From the NCBI RefSeq assembly GCF_030386795.1, contig NZ_JANUQM010000001.1, positions 492,363 to 556,362 on the forward strand: a stretch of 64,000 nt of DNA, written 5' to 3'. Below, piece by piece: positions 51,332 through 59,510 of this stretch (positions are counted from its first letter, which is position 1; each line of letters opens with the position of its first letter). A program made the position numbers and the translations under genes. The notes beneath the pieces were generated by a model. The model had not been told where the DNA came from. It made no database searches and saw only the letters and a program-made list of their open reading frames with translations. The DNA is from Streptomyces sp. S.PNR 29 (GTDB taxonomy: Bacteria > Actinomycetota > Actinomycetes > Streptomycetales > Streptomycetaceae).

Positions 51332-51958
51332 ATGCCCTACAACCGAGGAATTCAGACCCTCGCCAACCACATCGGCATCGAACCCGAATATGTCGCCCGC
51401 GCCCTGCGCACGGCATCCAGCGCCCACGCCGTCATACGCGCCAGCCAATTCCAACACTTGACCGACGAGCAATTCCGGCGCCTCATGGGCGGCGACCGCC
51501 ACGTTGTCGCCGTCGTCGCCAACCTCGCCATGCGCTACGCCGGCCGCATCGAGGACGCGCTGCTCCTCATGGACATCTACCACGCCAGCCAGGGCCTCAA
51601 GCCGCCCCGCCAAGTCATCCGCAAGGGCGTCGGAACCCTCCCTGAGCATCACGACCACCCCCACATCCAGCACGCCATCCGCATCCTCGACGCCGCGGGA
51701 CTGCCGCCCATCGTCACCGACGGAACCCACGAACTGCGCCCCGGCTTCCAGGTCCTGCCCGCCTGCGACGAACTGCCCGGCTGGATCCTCATCGCACCGG
51801 ACCCGGACTGCGACGACCGCACCGGCTTCGCCGGCGGCCGCCTCGGCTACCTCGCCGTCATGCGCTGGGCCGGATGGGGCGTCATCACCGAACCCATGTC
51901 CGCCGGGCTCTGGGCCGTCGTCCACCCCGACCACCGGCACGACCCCTTCCCCTCCTGA
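51332..51958 (+). CDS. Early protein of unknown function
   Basis: A 208-residue protein from ATG 51332 with the shared leader in front. The N-terminal 100 residues are helical (IQTLANHIGIEPEYVARALRTASS), perhaps DNA binding, and the C-terminal half is alpha/beta with Trp/Asp/His motifs (WILIAPDPDCDDRTG, WAVVHPDHRHDPF). Family unknown. A long hairpin follows (51972-52011). Confidence 0.55.
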   Translation: MPYNRGIQTLANHIGIEPEYVARALRTASSAHAVIRASQFQHLTDEQFRRLMGGDRHVVAVVANLAMRYAGRIEDALLLMDIYHASQGLKPPRQVIRKGVGTLPEHHDHPHIQHAIRILDAAGLPPIVTDGTHELRPGFQVLPACDELPGWILIAPDPDCDDRTGFAGGRLGYLAVMRWAGWGVITEPMSAGLWAVVHPDHRHDPFPS

Positions 51959-51971
51959 CCCTTCCTGTCCA

Positions 51972-52011
51972 CCGGCGTCCGGCGCGGCTCACGAGCCGAG
52001 CCGGACGCCGG
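51972..52011 (+). terminator. Hairpin after the 51.3-52.0 kb gene
   Basis: CCGGCGTCCGGC and GCCGGACGCCGG form 12 outer pairs, extended by inner CGGCT/AGCCG pairs around ACG, with one mismatch. Confidence 0.7.
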
Positions 52012-52034
52012 CCACAAGAAAGGCACACGACACC

Positions 52035-52337
52035 GTGAAACTCCCGGTGGACGACGAAACCCTGCACGCCTGGTCCAAGCTCCTCGCGCTGACCGAAGAA
52101 CAGACCGCCACCACTCTCCAGGAGATCGAGAAGACCCTGCGCATCGGCTACGCGCACCGCCCCACCTCGCTGCGCCACCTCAGCTTCGAGGAACTCGTCG
52201 CCGACATGGACGTCGACGAGCTGGCCCTGATGTTCCTGGCCACCGGCCTGCGCCAGGCCGGACACCCCGACGCCGCCGACACAGTCGAACTACGCGGCAT
52301 CGCAGCCCGCCTCCAGGCACACCCCGAGTCCGGCTGA
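52035..52337 (+). CDS. Small acidic helical protein, unknown function
   Basis: A 100-residue protein from GTG 52035. It is helical and acidic (TLHAWSKLLALTEEQTATTLQEIEKTL, LSFEELVADMDVDELALMFLATGLRQ). An inverted repeat (GCCGCCCCGG/CCGGGGCGGC, 52360-52393) follows its stop. I do not recognise it. Confidence 0.5.
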   Translation: MKLPVDDETLHAWSKLLALTEEQTATTLQEIEKTLRIGYAHRPTSLRHLSFEELVADMDVDELALMFLATGLRQAGHPDAADTVELRGIAARLQAHPESG

Positions 52338-52419
52338 ACCCCGACACCCCATCCCCACCGCCGCCCCGGCCGCGCCCCGCGCACCGGGGCGGCCCCATGC
52401 GCGCACCCGGAGGAACCCC

Positions 52420-53463
52420 ATGTCCGACAACGACATATTCCTGCCGCGGGCCGCCGCACCCGTTGCGGCCCGGCCCGCACCGAGCTGGGCGAAGAAGGCC
52501 CCGCCCAAGTCGAAGGCCGCCGTACGCCCCACAGCCACCGCCAAGACCACCTGGCGCAAGGCCCTCGCGCCGCGTGACCCCCACGAGCACGCCCGCAAGA
52601 TCGCCGAGAACGTCATCGACGCCTGGCACCAGAACCACGGCGGCAGCAGCATCGACGTCCCCCTCGGCACCGTCGCCGCACTCGCACTCCTGCGCCAGCC
52701 GCCGCAGACCGGCAACGGCCTGGCCGACTGGATCATCAACCGCGAGCCGCACGAACTGCCCCAGCTCTTCAAGGAGATCTACCTCGGCCACTGGATCAAG
52801 CGGCCCGACCTGATCGACCGCGCCGTACGCCTGCACGACTGGGCCTGGAACCCCGAGCCCGACCCCCAGCAGCTCCGCGCCGTGCACGCCGTCACCCACC
52901 GCGCCCTCAACCAGGGCCTGTTGGACCTCACCGGTCACGACGACCCGTACATGCGCGCCGAGTCCGACATCCTCAGCCCGATGCTGACCGGCCTGCGCCA
53001 CAAGAGCGACAAGAAGTGGCGCGGCGAGTACCACACCCCGCCCGGCGTCACCGACCTACTCGCCCGCATGCTCGTCGACAAGGACTTCGCCCAGCCAGGC
53101 CTGGCGATCCGCGAACCCGCCGTCGGCTCGGGCGGCATGTTCCGCTCCGTCGCCCAACGGCTGCGCGACCTCCGCCTCAACCCGCACGACTACCTCTGGT
53201 ACGGCAACGACATCGACGCACTCGCCGCAGCCTGCGCCGCCGTCAACGCGATCGTCTGGGACCTCGGCCCCAAGTGCTTCATCGGCTGCGCCGACTCCCT
53301 CGCCCTCGAGGACGGCGGCTACGCCAAGACCCTCGCCGAAGCCAAGGACTCCTTCGCCGACCGCGACAGGTACCTCGACGCCGCCACCAGCATCGTCGCT
53401 TCTCGCCGCGCTTTCCGTCTCGTGGACGACCTCATCTCCGGCAAGGAGACGGCCTCCGCATGA
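52420..53463 (+). CDS. N6-adenine-type DNA methylase-like protein (degenerate)
   Basis: A 347-residue protein from ATG 52420. The C-terminal half carries the HsdM-like SAM fold: GEYHTPPGVTDLLARM, IREPAVGSGGMF (motif I, 231-239) and WYGNDIDALAAACAAVNAIV, as in type I/N6_Mtase proteins. After GCADSL the catalytic NPPY/F motif expected in the family is not visible, so catalysis is doubtful. The first 60 residues are a basic linker. It heads a run of four coupled genes. Confidence 0.7.
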   Translation: MSDNDIFLPRAAAPVAARPAPSWAKKAPPKSKAAVRPTATAKTTWRKALAPRDPHEHARKIAENVIDAWHQNHGGSSIDVPLGTVAALALLRQPPQTGNGLADWIINREPHELPQLFKEIYLGHWIKRPDLIDRAVRLHDWAWNPEPDPQQLRAVHAVTHRALNQGLLDLTGHDDPYMRAESDILSPMLTGLRHKSDKKWRGEYHTPPGVTDLLARMLVDKDFAQPGLAIREPAVGSGGMFRSVAQRLRDLRLNPHDYLWYGNDIDALAAACAAVNAIVWDLGPKCFIGCADSLALEDGGYAKTLAEAKDSFADRDRYLDAATSIVASRRAFRLVDDLISGKETASA

Positions 53464-54002
53464 GTGACGAAGACGACCTCGCACGCCCGCGCGTCACCCC
53501 CACCCGGGGCAGGCGCCGACCCGCCTTCGCCCAGCCCCCACCCACCGGCCTCGACCAGCCGCTCGGCCAACTCGCGCCGCGCATCGATCCGCCTTGGACC
53601 AAGGAGGACACCGACACCCCCGACCGCACCGCCCTCTACACCCACCCCGAAGGCCACCGCATCGGCCTGCGCCTCCAAGGAGGCGACCTGATCATCCAGA
53701 CCTGGATCTCCGCAGGCCCCAACCTGCCAGCCGTCCCCGACGGCACGGCTGCACAACAGGCCGCGGCCCAGGCCGCCAACGACGCACGCCTTCAGCCCGG
53801 CCGCACCTGGCACCGCACCATCCCCATCCGACACACCGACGACATCGCGGCAGCCATCGATGCCGTCCTGCGCGACGGACTCATCCGCTCCCTCACCACC
53901 AAACCCAAACGCATCCGCGCCACCACGTACGGGCCAGCCCCAGAACCCAGCACCCGGTCCCAGCAGACCCACGCAACCCAGAAGGAAGGCACTCCGAGGT
54001 GA
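53460..54002 (+). CDS. Protein of unknown function
   Basis: A 180-residue protein overlapping the methylase-like gene by 4 bases. It has a disordered, basic N-terminus (RPRVTPTRGRRRPAFAQPPP), an alpha/beta middle (TALYTHPEGHRIGLRLQGGDLIIQTW) and a disordered C-terminus. No family recognised. Confidence 0.5.
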   Translation: MSDEDDLARPRVTPTRGRRRPAFAQPPPTGLDQPLGQLAPRIDPPWTKEDTDTPDRTALYTHPEGHRIGLRLQGGDLIIQTWISAGPNLPAVPDGTAAQQAAAQAANDARLQPGRTWHRTIPIRHTDDIAAAIDAVLRDGLIRSLTTKPKRIRATTYGPAPEPSTRSQQTHATQKEGTPR

Positions 54003-55099
54003 AAACGCCAAACCCCCGCATCAAGGTCGACGGCCCCGCCGACTTCGCCCAGCTCCTGCCCTTCCTCGTCGGCCACCAGCCCGAGGACTGCATCGCTCTC
54101 CATGGCCGCATCGCCACCCAGTCCGGCACCGGGCCGACCATGACCCTCTCGCTCCCCGACGACCCCGCCACCTGGCAGGCGACCGCCGCAGCCTTCGCGG
54201 CCAAGTTCACCCGCATCACACACGAGCACGGACACCCCGATATCCTGGACATCGTTGTCTTCCTCTGCCGCACCCCACGCCCCGGCCAGAGCGCCGAGGA
54301 GACCGCCGAGGCCCTGCGGCCCCTGGCCGACTACTTCGTCGACGCCTTCACCGACCTCGGCCGAGCCCCCGTCATGTCGACCATCGCCCTCGTGGACAAC
54401 CGCTGGTGGGCATACGAGTGCCACCTCCCCGGATGCTGCGAGGGCGAACCGCTCCCCAGCCCCGACGACCCCACCAGCGTCGCCGCACAACTCGCCCGCC
54501 ATGGATGGACTCCCGGCCGCCGAACCAGCGAGATCACGCAAGAGTTCCAGCCCGAAGAGCCGGAGGACGCCGAGGACCTGCGCCGCGCCCTCGACAACGA
54601 AGGCGCCGCCTGGGCCCAGTACTGCGCCAATCCCTCCGACGACGACACGTTCCTGCAGGGCACCCATGCGCTCGTGGAGACCGCGATACGCGACTTCGGC
54701 GCCGGCGCCAACGAACTCGCCCACGACATCACCGCCCGACTCATCCACGGCCTCAACGACGAATGGGCCCGAGACCACGGCCTCGAACACATCGAGGACG
54801 ACGAACTGCCCCACGCCCGACGGCTGTGGGCCTTCCTCGCCCGCCGCGCCATCCCCCCGTATGAGGTCGCGGCCGTCCCCGCACTCACCCTCCTCGCAGC
54901 TGTCGCCTGGCGACAGGACGACATCCCTACCGCCCGCTACGCCCTCAAACGCGCCCTGACCCTCGACCCCGACGACGACTTCGCCGACGCCCTCCACGAA
55001 GCCATCAACCACGAAGTCGACGCCACAAGCCTCCTCCCCATCGCCCGCAAGGCGAAGGCCGAGCGCCACGCCCGCGCCGAGCAGAAGGGCCGCGCATGA
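53999..55099 (+). CDS. DUF4192-family protein
   Basis: A 366-residue protein from GTG 53999 (GTGA overlap). The pattern PADFAQLLPFLVGHQPEDCIALHG at the start is the mark of DUF4192, common on Streptomyces mobile elements and chromosomes. The middle has WWAYECHLPGCCEGEPLPSP and the C-terminal part AVPALTLLAAVAWRQDDIPTARYALKRALTLDPDDD, with a TPR-like helix pair. Function unknown. Confidence 0.75.
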   Translation: MKTPNPRIKVDGPADFAQLLPFLVGHQPEDCIALHGRIATQSGTGPTMTLSLPDDPATWQATAAAFAAKFTRITHEHGHPDILDIVVFLCRTPRPGQSAEETAEALRPLADYFVDAFTDLGRAPVMSTIALVDNRWWAYECHLPGCCEGEPLPSPDDPTSVAAQLARHGWTPGRRTSEITQEFQPEEPEDAEDLRRALDNEGAAWAQYCANPSDDDTFLQGTHALVETAIRDFGAGANELAHDITARLIHGLNDEWARDHGLEHIEDDELPHARRLWAFLARRAIPPYEVAAVPALTLLAAVAWRQDDIPTARYALKRALTLDPDDDFADALHEAINHEVDATSLLPIARKAKAERHARAEQKGRA

Positions 55100-55617
55100 C
55101 CACACCGGCCAAAGCCATCGTCTGGCTCCGCCCCGAGTTCCAAGGCCGCGAAGACGAGTTGGTCCACCTCTCCGCCGCAGCCGCCCTCGTAGGAGTCACA
55201 CGCTCCAGCGTCAGCAACTGGGCCAAACGCCACGCCAACTTCCCGAAGATCGCGCTGCTCATGGGCATAGGCGCCGGCCGCGCGAAGTACGTGCCCCGCA
55301 ACGAGTTCCTCGACTTCGCGTGCGCCCAACTGAAGAAGGAACTCGGCACGGCCCGTAAGACCGGCCCCCACCGCCCCTCCGTCGTCATCAGGTCCGAAGA
55401 GATCACTCACCACGAGCGACAGATCGCTCGACTTACGGACCTGGAGAAGCGGCAGGCGCAGAAGCTCGCGCGCACGCGGCAAGCCCTGCGCAAACACCGT
55501 GCCCGCCTCGGACAAGCCCGCCAGGCGCTGGAGGCCGAGGTCGCCGCGATTCGGAGCCTTGATGTAGCAGACGCGGGTCCAACCGCGTCACCAGAGGGAC
55601 GCACGACGGCGGGGTAG
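55096..55617 (+). CDS. HTH protein with C-terminal coiled coil
   Basis: A 173-residue protein from ATG 55096 (TGATG-type coupling). Residues 20-45 are an HTH (VHLSAAAALVGVTRSSVSNWAKRH) and 105-160 a strongly charged coiled coil (HHERQIARLTDLEKRQAQKLARTRQALRKHRARLGQ). It is the last gene on the phage side of the tRNA fragment. It may be a DNA-binding regulator or partition-type factor. Confidence 0.6.
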   Translation: MTTPAKAIVWLRPEFQGREDELVHLSAAAALVGVTRSSVSNWAKRHANFPKIALLMGIGAGRAKYVPRNEFLDFACAQLKKELGTARKTGPHRPSVVIRSEEITHHERQIARLTDLEKRQAQKLARTRQALRKHRARLGQARQALEAEVAAIRSLDVADAGPTASPEGRTTAG

Positions 55618-55929
55618 TCTGTCAGTACGCGGCTGACCTGCCAAAACGGTCACTGGCTCGACTCCCGGGTCAAGGGAGCGAGGTAACTGCTCCTCCCAAA
55701 GCATCTGCGGTGCTCACCGAAACGCAACTGGCCGGTTCACCTCCGCAGACCTCTCAGCCGGTCCCGGGCAACTTGTTCCCAGGCCGTCAGTTGGGAACGG
55801 GATGGGAACAGAAGGACAGAGAAAGCCCGGGACAGATCGCGAAAGACCTGGCTTCGGACTCTCGCCATCATGGCTTTGACCTGCAGAAACGGCGAAAAAC
55901 CCAGCCGGACAGCGACAGACCAGTAAGCC
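55618..55929. other. Gene-free arm next to the att site
   Basis: 312 bases without a convincing gene. GTTCCCA (55775-55781) and two direct copies of TGGGAAC (55792-55798 and 55803-55809) may be arm-type integrase or excisionase sites. Confidence 0.4.
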
Positions 55930-55939
55930 TATGATCATG

Positions 55940-55984
55940 CTCCTAAAGCGGGTGTCGCAGGTTCGAATCCTGCCGGGGGCACCA
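55940..55984 (+). other. 3' half of tRNA-Arg(CCU): attachment site
   Basis: From the anticodon loop CTCCTAA (55940-55946) on, the sequence matches a tRNA: 3' anticodon stem AGCGG, variable GTGTC, T arm GCAGG-TTCGAAT-CCTGC, acceptor CGGGGGC, discriminator A, CCA. The 5' half is missing: bases to the left do not pair with AGCGG and give no D arm. This is what integrases leave at an att site. It lies next to the AICE integrase gene. Confidence 0.8.
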
Positions 55985-55988
55985 GGCA

Positions 55989-56022
55989 AAAGGCCCCGGA
56001 CCGATCATGGTCCGGGGCCTTT
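55989..56022 (+). terminator. Terminator after the tRNA fragment
   Basis: AAAGGCCCCGGACC and its exact complement (14 pairs) flank a GATCAT loop. Confidence 0.8.
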
Positions 56023-56052
56023 GACATCCACTTTTGACATCAACGCGGGCGG

Positions 56053-57204
56053 TCACGTACGACCGGGGCGCCTCCGCAGCAGCCGGTCCATGTGGCTCAT
56101 GGCCTCGCGCTGGGTGTCCTGGACGACGTGGGTGTAGACGTCCATGGTGATGCTGATCTGCGAGTGGCCCAGGATCTCCATCACGACGCGGGGTGCGACT
56201 CCGGCCGCCGTGAGGAGCGTGGCCGTGCCATGGCGAGCGTCATGCAGCCGGATGACGCGGAGGCCGGCGGACTGGGCGACGCGGGTGAAGGAGCGGTAGA
56301 GGTTGCGCGGCTCGACCGGGCGGCCGGTGCGGGTGGTGAAGACGTAGGCGGACTCCTGCCACCCCTCCCCCGCCTTCGCACGGGCAGCTGCCTGCCGCAT
56401 CCGGTGCCAGCGAAGGGGCGCGATGCAGAGCGCGGGCAGCGGGACGGCACGGCGACGGCGGCTCTTCGGGTCGTCGTCGTAGAGGACGCCACGGCGGCGC
56501 TGCATCTGCTGGCGGACGTACAGCACGCGGTTTTCCAGGTCGAGGTCAGACCAGCGAAGGCCGACGATCTCGCCCCGGCGGAGGCCCATGGCGATGGCGA
56601 GCACGAAGGCCGCGTAGAGCGGATCTTTGCGAGAGGCGGCAAGGAAGTCGAGTGTCTCGTCGAGGCTCCAGGGCTGCAACTCCCGGTTGTCGGTGCGCGG
56701 CGGCTCGATGAGCTTGGCCACGTTCCGCGTGATGAGTTCCTCGCGGCAGGCGGACGACAGCGCCGACCGCAGAACTCGGTGCGACTCCTTGGCGGTTGCG
56801 GCGGTGGTCTCCTTCTCCAGGCGGACCAGGAACCTGCGCACGTCGGCGACGCCGAGGGACTCCAGCCGCTTCGCACCAAGCAGGGGGACGAGGTAAAGCC
56901 GCACGTGCGCTTCGTACTTGTCGTACGTGCTGAGCTTCCGCCGGGGCTTGATGACGTTGTCCAGCCAGTACGGCAGCCACTCGGAGAGCTTGGCGGACTT
57001 GGTGGGTACGGGAACGCCCTGGTCCACCTTGTCGAGCAGCTCACGGCGCTTGGCGTCGCACTCCGCCCAGGTCTTGCCGTAGGCGAACTTGCGAGCACGG
57101 GTGCCGTCCGGCTGGAGCACGTAGACCGCGCACTGAAAGCGCCCGTCCTTGCGCTTGGTGATGGTGCCCGCCCCGTTGGGGTTGCGCTTGCGTTGCTGGG
57201 CCAT
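56053..57204 (-). CDS. int: Tyrosine-type integrase of the AICE
   Basis: A 383-residue protein whose ATG at 57204 overlaps the excisionase stop. The arm-binding N-terminus (NPNGAGTITKRKDGRFQCAVYV) and a SAM-like core-binding domain (65-165) are followed by the catalytic domain: R210 (MGLRRGEIVGLRW), H321-x-x-R324 (RLHDARHG), H347 (EILGHSQ) and Y357 (DVYTH). The domain is complete, so it should be active. It integrates the element into the tRNA-Arg gene whose 3' half lies 68 bases beyond its stop. Confidence 0.95.
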   Translation of the reverse strand: MAQQRKRNPNGAGTITKRKDGRFQCAVYVLQPDGTRARKFAYGKTWAECDAKRRELLDKVDQGVPVPTKSAKLSEWLPYWLDNVIKPRRKLSTYDKYEAHVRLYLVPLLGAKRLESLGVADVRRFLVRLEKETTAATAKESHRVLRSALSSACREELITRNVAKLIEPPRTDNRELQPWSLDETLDFLAASRKDPLYAAFVLAIAMGLRRGEIVGLRWSDLDLENRVLYVRQQMQRRRGVLYDDDPKSRRRRAVPLPALCIAPLRWHRMRQAAARAKAGEGWQESAYVFTTRTGRPVEPRNLYRSFTRVAQSAGLRVIRLHDARHGTATLLTAAGVAPRVVMEILGHSQISITMDVYTHVVQDTQREAMSHMDRLLRRRPGRT

Positions 57205-57386
57205 CAGGCGGCCGCCTCCAGTTCGTTGGTGATGTAGTCGCGGACAGCCCGCGCCGGGATACGGCGGCACCGGCCGATGGTGAGCGAGGGCAGGCGCCGG
57301 GAGCGGATGAGGTCATAGACCGTGGAGCGGCCGAGCTTGAGTCGGGCCATGACGTCGGGGACCGTCAGCAGCTCTTCGTCAGCCAC
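57204..57386 (-). CDS. xis: Excisionase / MerR-type HTH protein
   Basis: A 60-residue protein from GTG 57386. The sequence TVPDVMARLKLGRSTVYDLIRSRRLPSLTIGRCRRIP is a typical HTH_17 excisionase. It overlaps both the replication gene (8 bases) and the integrase gene (ATGA). It should bind the att arm to promote excision. Confidence 0.9.
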   Translation of the reverse strand: MADEELLTVPDVMARLKLGRSTVYDLIRSRRLPSLTIGRCRRIPARAVRDYITNELEAAA

Positions 57387-58728
57387 GGGTGGGCTCTCCT
57401 TCCGTTGCGGGGGCGGGTGCGAGGGATGCGGCGAGCCAGGCTTCGGCGTCGGAGAGGCCGGTTCCGGCGAAGACCCAGTGAGCGAGGACGTACGTCGTCT
57501 CCGGCTCGCGCTCCGGCTGTGCGGCGGTTGCCTGGGCTCGGCGCCATTCGGCGCGGGCGTCGCGGAGAGCGCCGAGGGTGATGGAGTAGCGGCGGGACTT
57601 GGTGGAGAAGTGGCCGCGGAAGCCGAGCATGTGGGCCCAGGAGCGCAGGCGGAGGTGTTCCAAGTCCTTGCGGGCGCCGAGGGTCCACGCGGTGCGGATG
57701 AGTCGGCGGGCGTGGTCGCTGATGTCGAGGTGGGCAAGTTCGGCGGCAAACTTCAGAGGCCGGTCGAGAGCTCCTGTCGCCGTCTCGGCGCCTTTGGTGG
57801 CGTACTTGGCGATGTAGGCGGCGACGGCCCGTTCGGTCAGTTCCTGGCCACCGCTGAAGTCGGCGGATCGGATGGTGCGGACATCGAGTTGGCTGCCGAA
57901 GGCGAAGGTGTGGGGGCGTCCGTCGATGGCCGGGCCGTCGACGCGGGCCATGGCTGCGGCGGTGCGTATGGCATCGGTGAGGAGTTCGGCGGTGGCCCAG
58001 GACGGGGGCGGGGAGTCGCCGCCGGTGGGGCCGTCGAGGCGTATGACGGCATGGAAGTGGACTGCGCCGCGCTTCTGGTACTCGGCGACCTTGGCGAAGG
58101 ACACGCGGGCGTGATCACGGAGCCTGCGCTGAGACAGGCCAGCCCGCTTGGCGACCTCACGGCGCAGGTAGATCGAGAAGCGCCGCCAGAGGGCACCGGC
58201 ATGCGCGTTCCACAGCACGGCCGCTTCGTAGTCGTAGCTGTCAGGGTCCAGCGCCGTGCCGAGTTCGGTGTCCTCCTGGTCGTGGTGGATGCCGCAGCGG
58301 CAGGGGCGGCCGTCGTTGCGGCGGTTGTGGACCGGGCCGAAGCCGGGGGCAGTGAAGGTGGCGAAGACGCGGGGGTGGGCGGCGACGTGTGCCGGAGTGC
58401 CCTTGCCGCCACGCAGTCCGGCGGTGATCAGTTGGAAGGTGTCTCGGCGATAGACCTCGGCGCAGGCCGCGCAGCGGGTAGTGCGGCGGTTGTTGCAGCG
58501 GACGAGGAGTTGGCCGGCCGGGAGGGTGGTGGAGTCGAGGTGCTGGAGGACGCGGCCGATTTCGCCGGTCGTGGTGTCGACGTCGTACTCGGTGCGGTGG
58601 CCGTCGAGGCGGATGGGGTTGGTGCAGCCGCCGAGCCCGGAGAGCTGCCGGAGGATACCGGGCAGGGTGCCCTGTGCGGCGAGGTTGGTGAGTTCCGGGA
58701 GCGGGGGCGGGGTGGTGCGGGTGAAGAT
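57379..58728 (-). CDS. repSA: RepSA-type rolling-circle replication initiator
   Basis: The minus frame is open up to about 58.77 kb, and family similarity extends to its N-terminus: cysteine knuckle LVRCNNRRTTRCAACA, VFATFTAPGFGPVH, CRCGIHH, YDYEAAVLWNAHAG, then the HUH-like GAVHFHAVIRLDG and VAAYIAKYATKG with the nicking Tyr. No ATG/GTG/TTG is found in frame before the conserved part. The ribosome site AAGGAGA (58741-58735) is spaced 6 bases from an ATC codon at 58728, so I take ATC as the start, giving 449 residues, the normal size. An internal GTG at 58218 would lose a third of the protein. Confidence 0.88.
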   Translation of the reverse strand: MFTRTTPPPLPELTNLAAQGTLPGILRQLSGLGGCTNPIRLDGHRTEYDVDTTTGEIGRVLQHLDSTTLPAGQLLVRCNNRRTTRCAACAEVYRRDTFQLITAGLRGGKGTPAHVAAHPRVFATFTAPGFGPVHNRRNDGRPCRCGIHHDQEDTELGTALDPDSYDYEAAVLWNAHAGALWRRFSIYLRREVAKRAGLSQRRLRDHARVSFAKVAEYQKRGAVHFHAVIRLDGPTGGDSPPPSWATAELLTDAIRTAAAMARVDGPAIDGRPHTFAFGSQLDVRTIRSADFSGGQELTERAVAAYIAKYATKGAETATGALDRPLKFAAELAHLDISDHARRLIRTAWTLGARKDLEHLRLRSWAHMLGFRGHFSTKSRRYSITLGALRDARAEWRRAQATAAQPEREPETTYVLAHWVFAGTGLSDAEAWLAASLAPAPATEGEPTRG

Positions 58729-58825
58729 GGCTGTTCTCCTTCTGACTGGCTCGGTCAGGAGTGATGGGCCTCTGGGGCGGCGGATGCTTGGCCGTGTCGC
58801 GCCGCCCCAGAGGTGAGCGGGCTGA

Positions 58826-59071
58826 TCAGCGGCGGTGCTGGTCGCGGAGCAGGGAGCGCAGGACCACGGCGGCGACGGCGACGGAGATGGCCGTGACGGC
58901 GACGGCGGCCAGGAGCGCGGTAAGGACCACGCCGCCCACGAGGACGGCTGCGACTGTCTTCTGGTCGATGGAGATCGACGGGAGCGAGCGCCGGGTGGGG
59001 GCCGGGTCGGCCGGGGTGTGGGTGTGTGCGGCCGGAGGGGTGGGAGCGTCGGGGTACTTGGGCAAGAACAC
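58826..59071 (-). CDS. SpdD-like spread protein
   Basis: An 81-residue protein from GTG 59071 (AAGGAG 9 bases upstream). A Pro/Thr-rich N-terminus starting FLPKYPDAPTPP is followed by two hydrophobic stretches (TVAAVLVGGVVLTALLAAVAV, ISVAVAAVVLRSLL) and a basic end. This is the SpdD type of AICE membrane protein involved in spreading of the element in the recipient mycelium. An ACTCGTCTA operator copy lies just upstream. Confidence 0.75.
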   Translation of the reverse strand: MFLPKYPDAPTPPAAHTHTPADPAPTRRSLPSISIDQKTVAAVLVGGVVLTALLAAVAVTAISVAVAAVVLRSLLRDQHRR

Positions 59072-59090
59072 GGTCGAGATCTCCTTATCT

Positions 59091-59104
59091 ACTCGTCTAG
59101 GCAT
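59091..59104. promoter_or_regulatory. Putative KorSA operator, copy 1
   Basis: ACTCGTCTAGGCAT, 20 bases upstream of the spdD-like start; matches the left arm of the other copies. Confidence 0.55.
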
Positions 59105-59291
59105 GTGAGCCGTTTATGACGTCCACGCCGGAACGGGTGCCGGACTCGATGGCGGGGGCGAGGAACGTGCGCGAGAGCCAGAAGCCGAAAAGGGCGATCA
59201 GCACGACGATCCAGACGCGGACACCGAGGAACTTGACCGCTCCCCAGGCGAAGAAGCCGAGGACGACGACGAGCGGCAGGCTGACGGTCAC
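59097..59291 (-). CDS. Small membrane protein of the spread cluster
   Basis: A 64-residue, very hydrophobic protein from GTG 59291: MTVSLPLVVVLGFFAWGAVKFLG and WIVVLIALFGFWLSRTFLAP are two transmembrane helices. It fits the Spd-type membrane proteins of pSAM2-like elements. Confidence 0.65.
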   Translation of the reverse strand: MTVSLPLVVVLGFFAWGAVKFLGVRVWIVVLIALFGFWLSRTFLAPAIESGTRSGVDVINGSHA

Positions 59292-59306
59292 GGGGCGGAG
59301 ATCCTT

Positions 59307-59498
59307 TCAGCGGATGGGGCAGCGGTGGGTGCGGGCGGCGAGTTCGGCGGCGGCGCGGCTGTCGTAGTCGGCGGAGAAGTTGCAGCGCGGGGCGGTGCAG
59401 GCGGCGGTGTGTTTCTCGCGGCCCCGGTTGTCGTAGGCGGTGCCGACCTGGACGGGGCCGATGCGGGTGACGTTGCGGAAGCGGCGGTGGGCGCTCAC
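59307..59498 (-). CDS. Mobile element transfer protein (SpdA-like)
   Basis: A 63-residue protein starting at GTG 59498. The motif GPVQVGTAYDNRGREKHTAACTAPRCNFSADYD with a Cys/His set (C, C, H, C) is of the small AICE proteins annotated as mobile element transfer protein. Zinc binding is likely. Confidence 0.7.
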   Translation of the reverse strand: MSAHRRFRNVTRIGPVQVGTAYDNRGREKHTAACTAPRCNFSADYDSRAAAELAARTHRCPIR

Positions 59499-59510
59499 GC
59501 GAGTCTCCTT

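Noticed and set aside
57322..58764. 480-codon plus-strand frame opposite repSA
   Set aside because: The minus strand codes for a recognisable RepSA with conserved motifs over the whole span; the plus frame is a compositional shadow.
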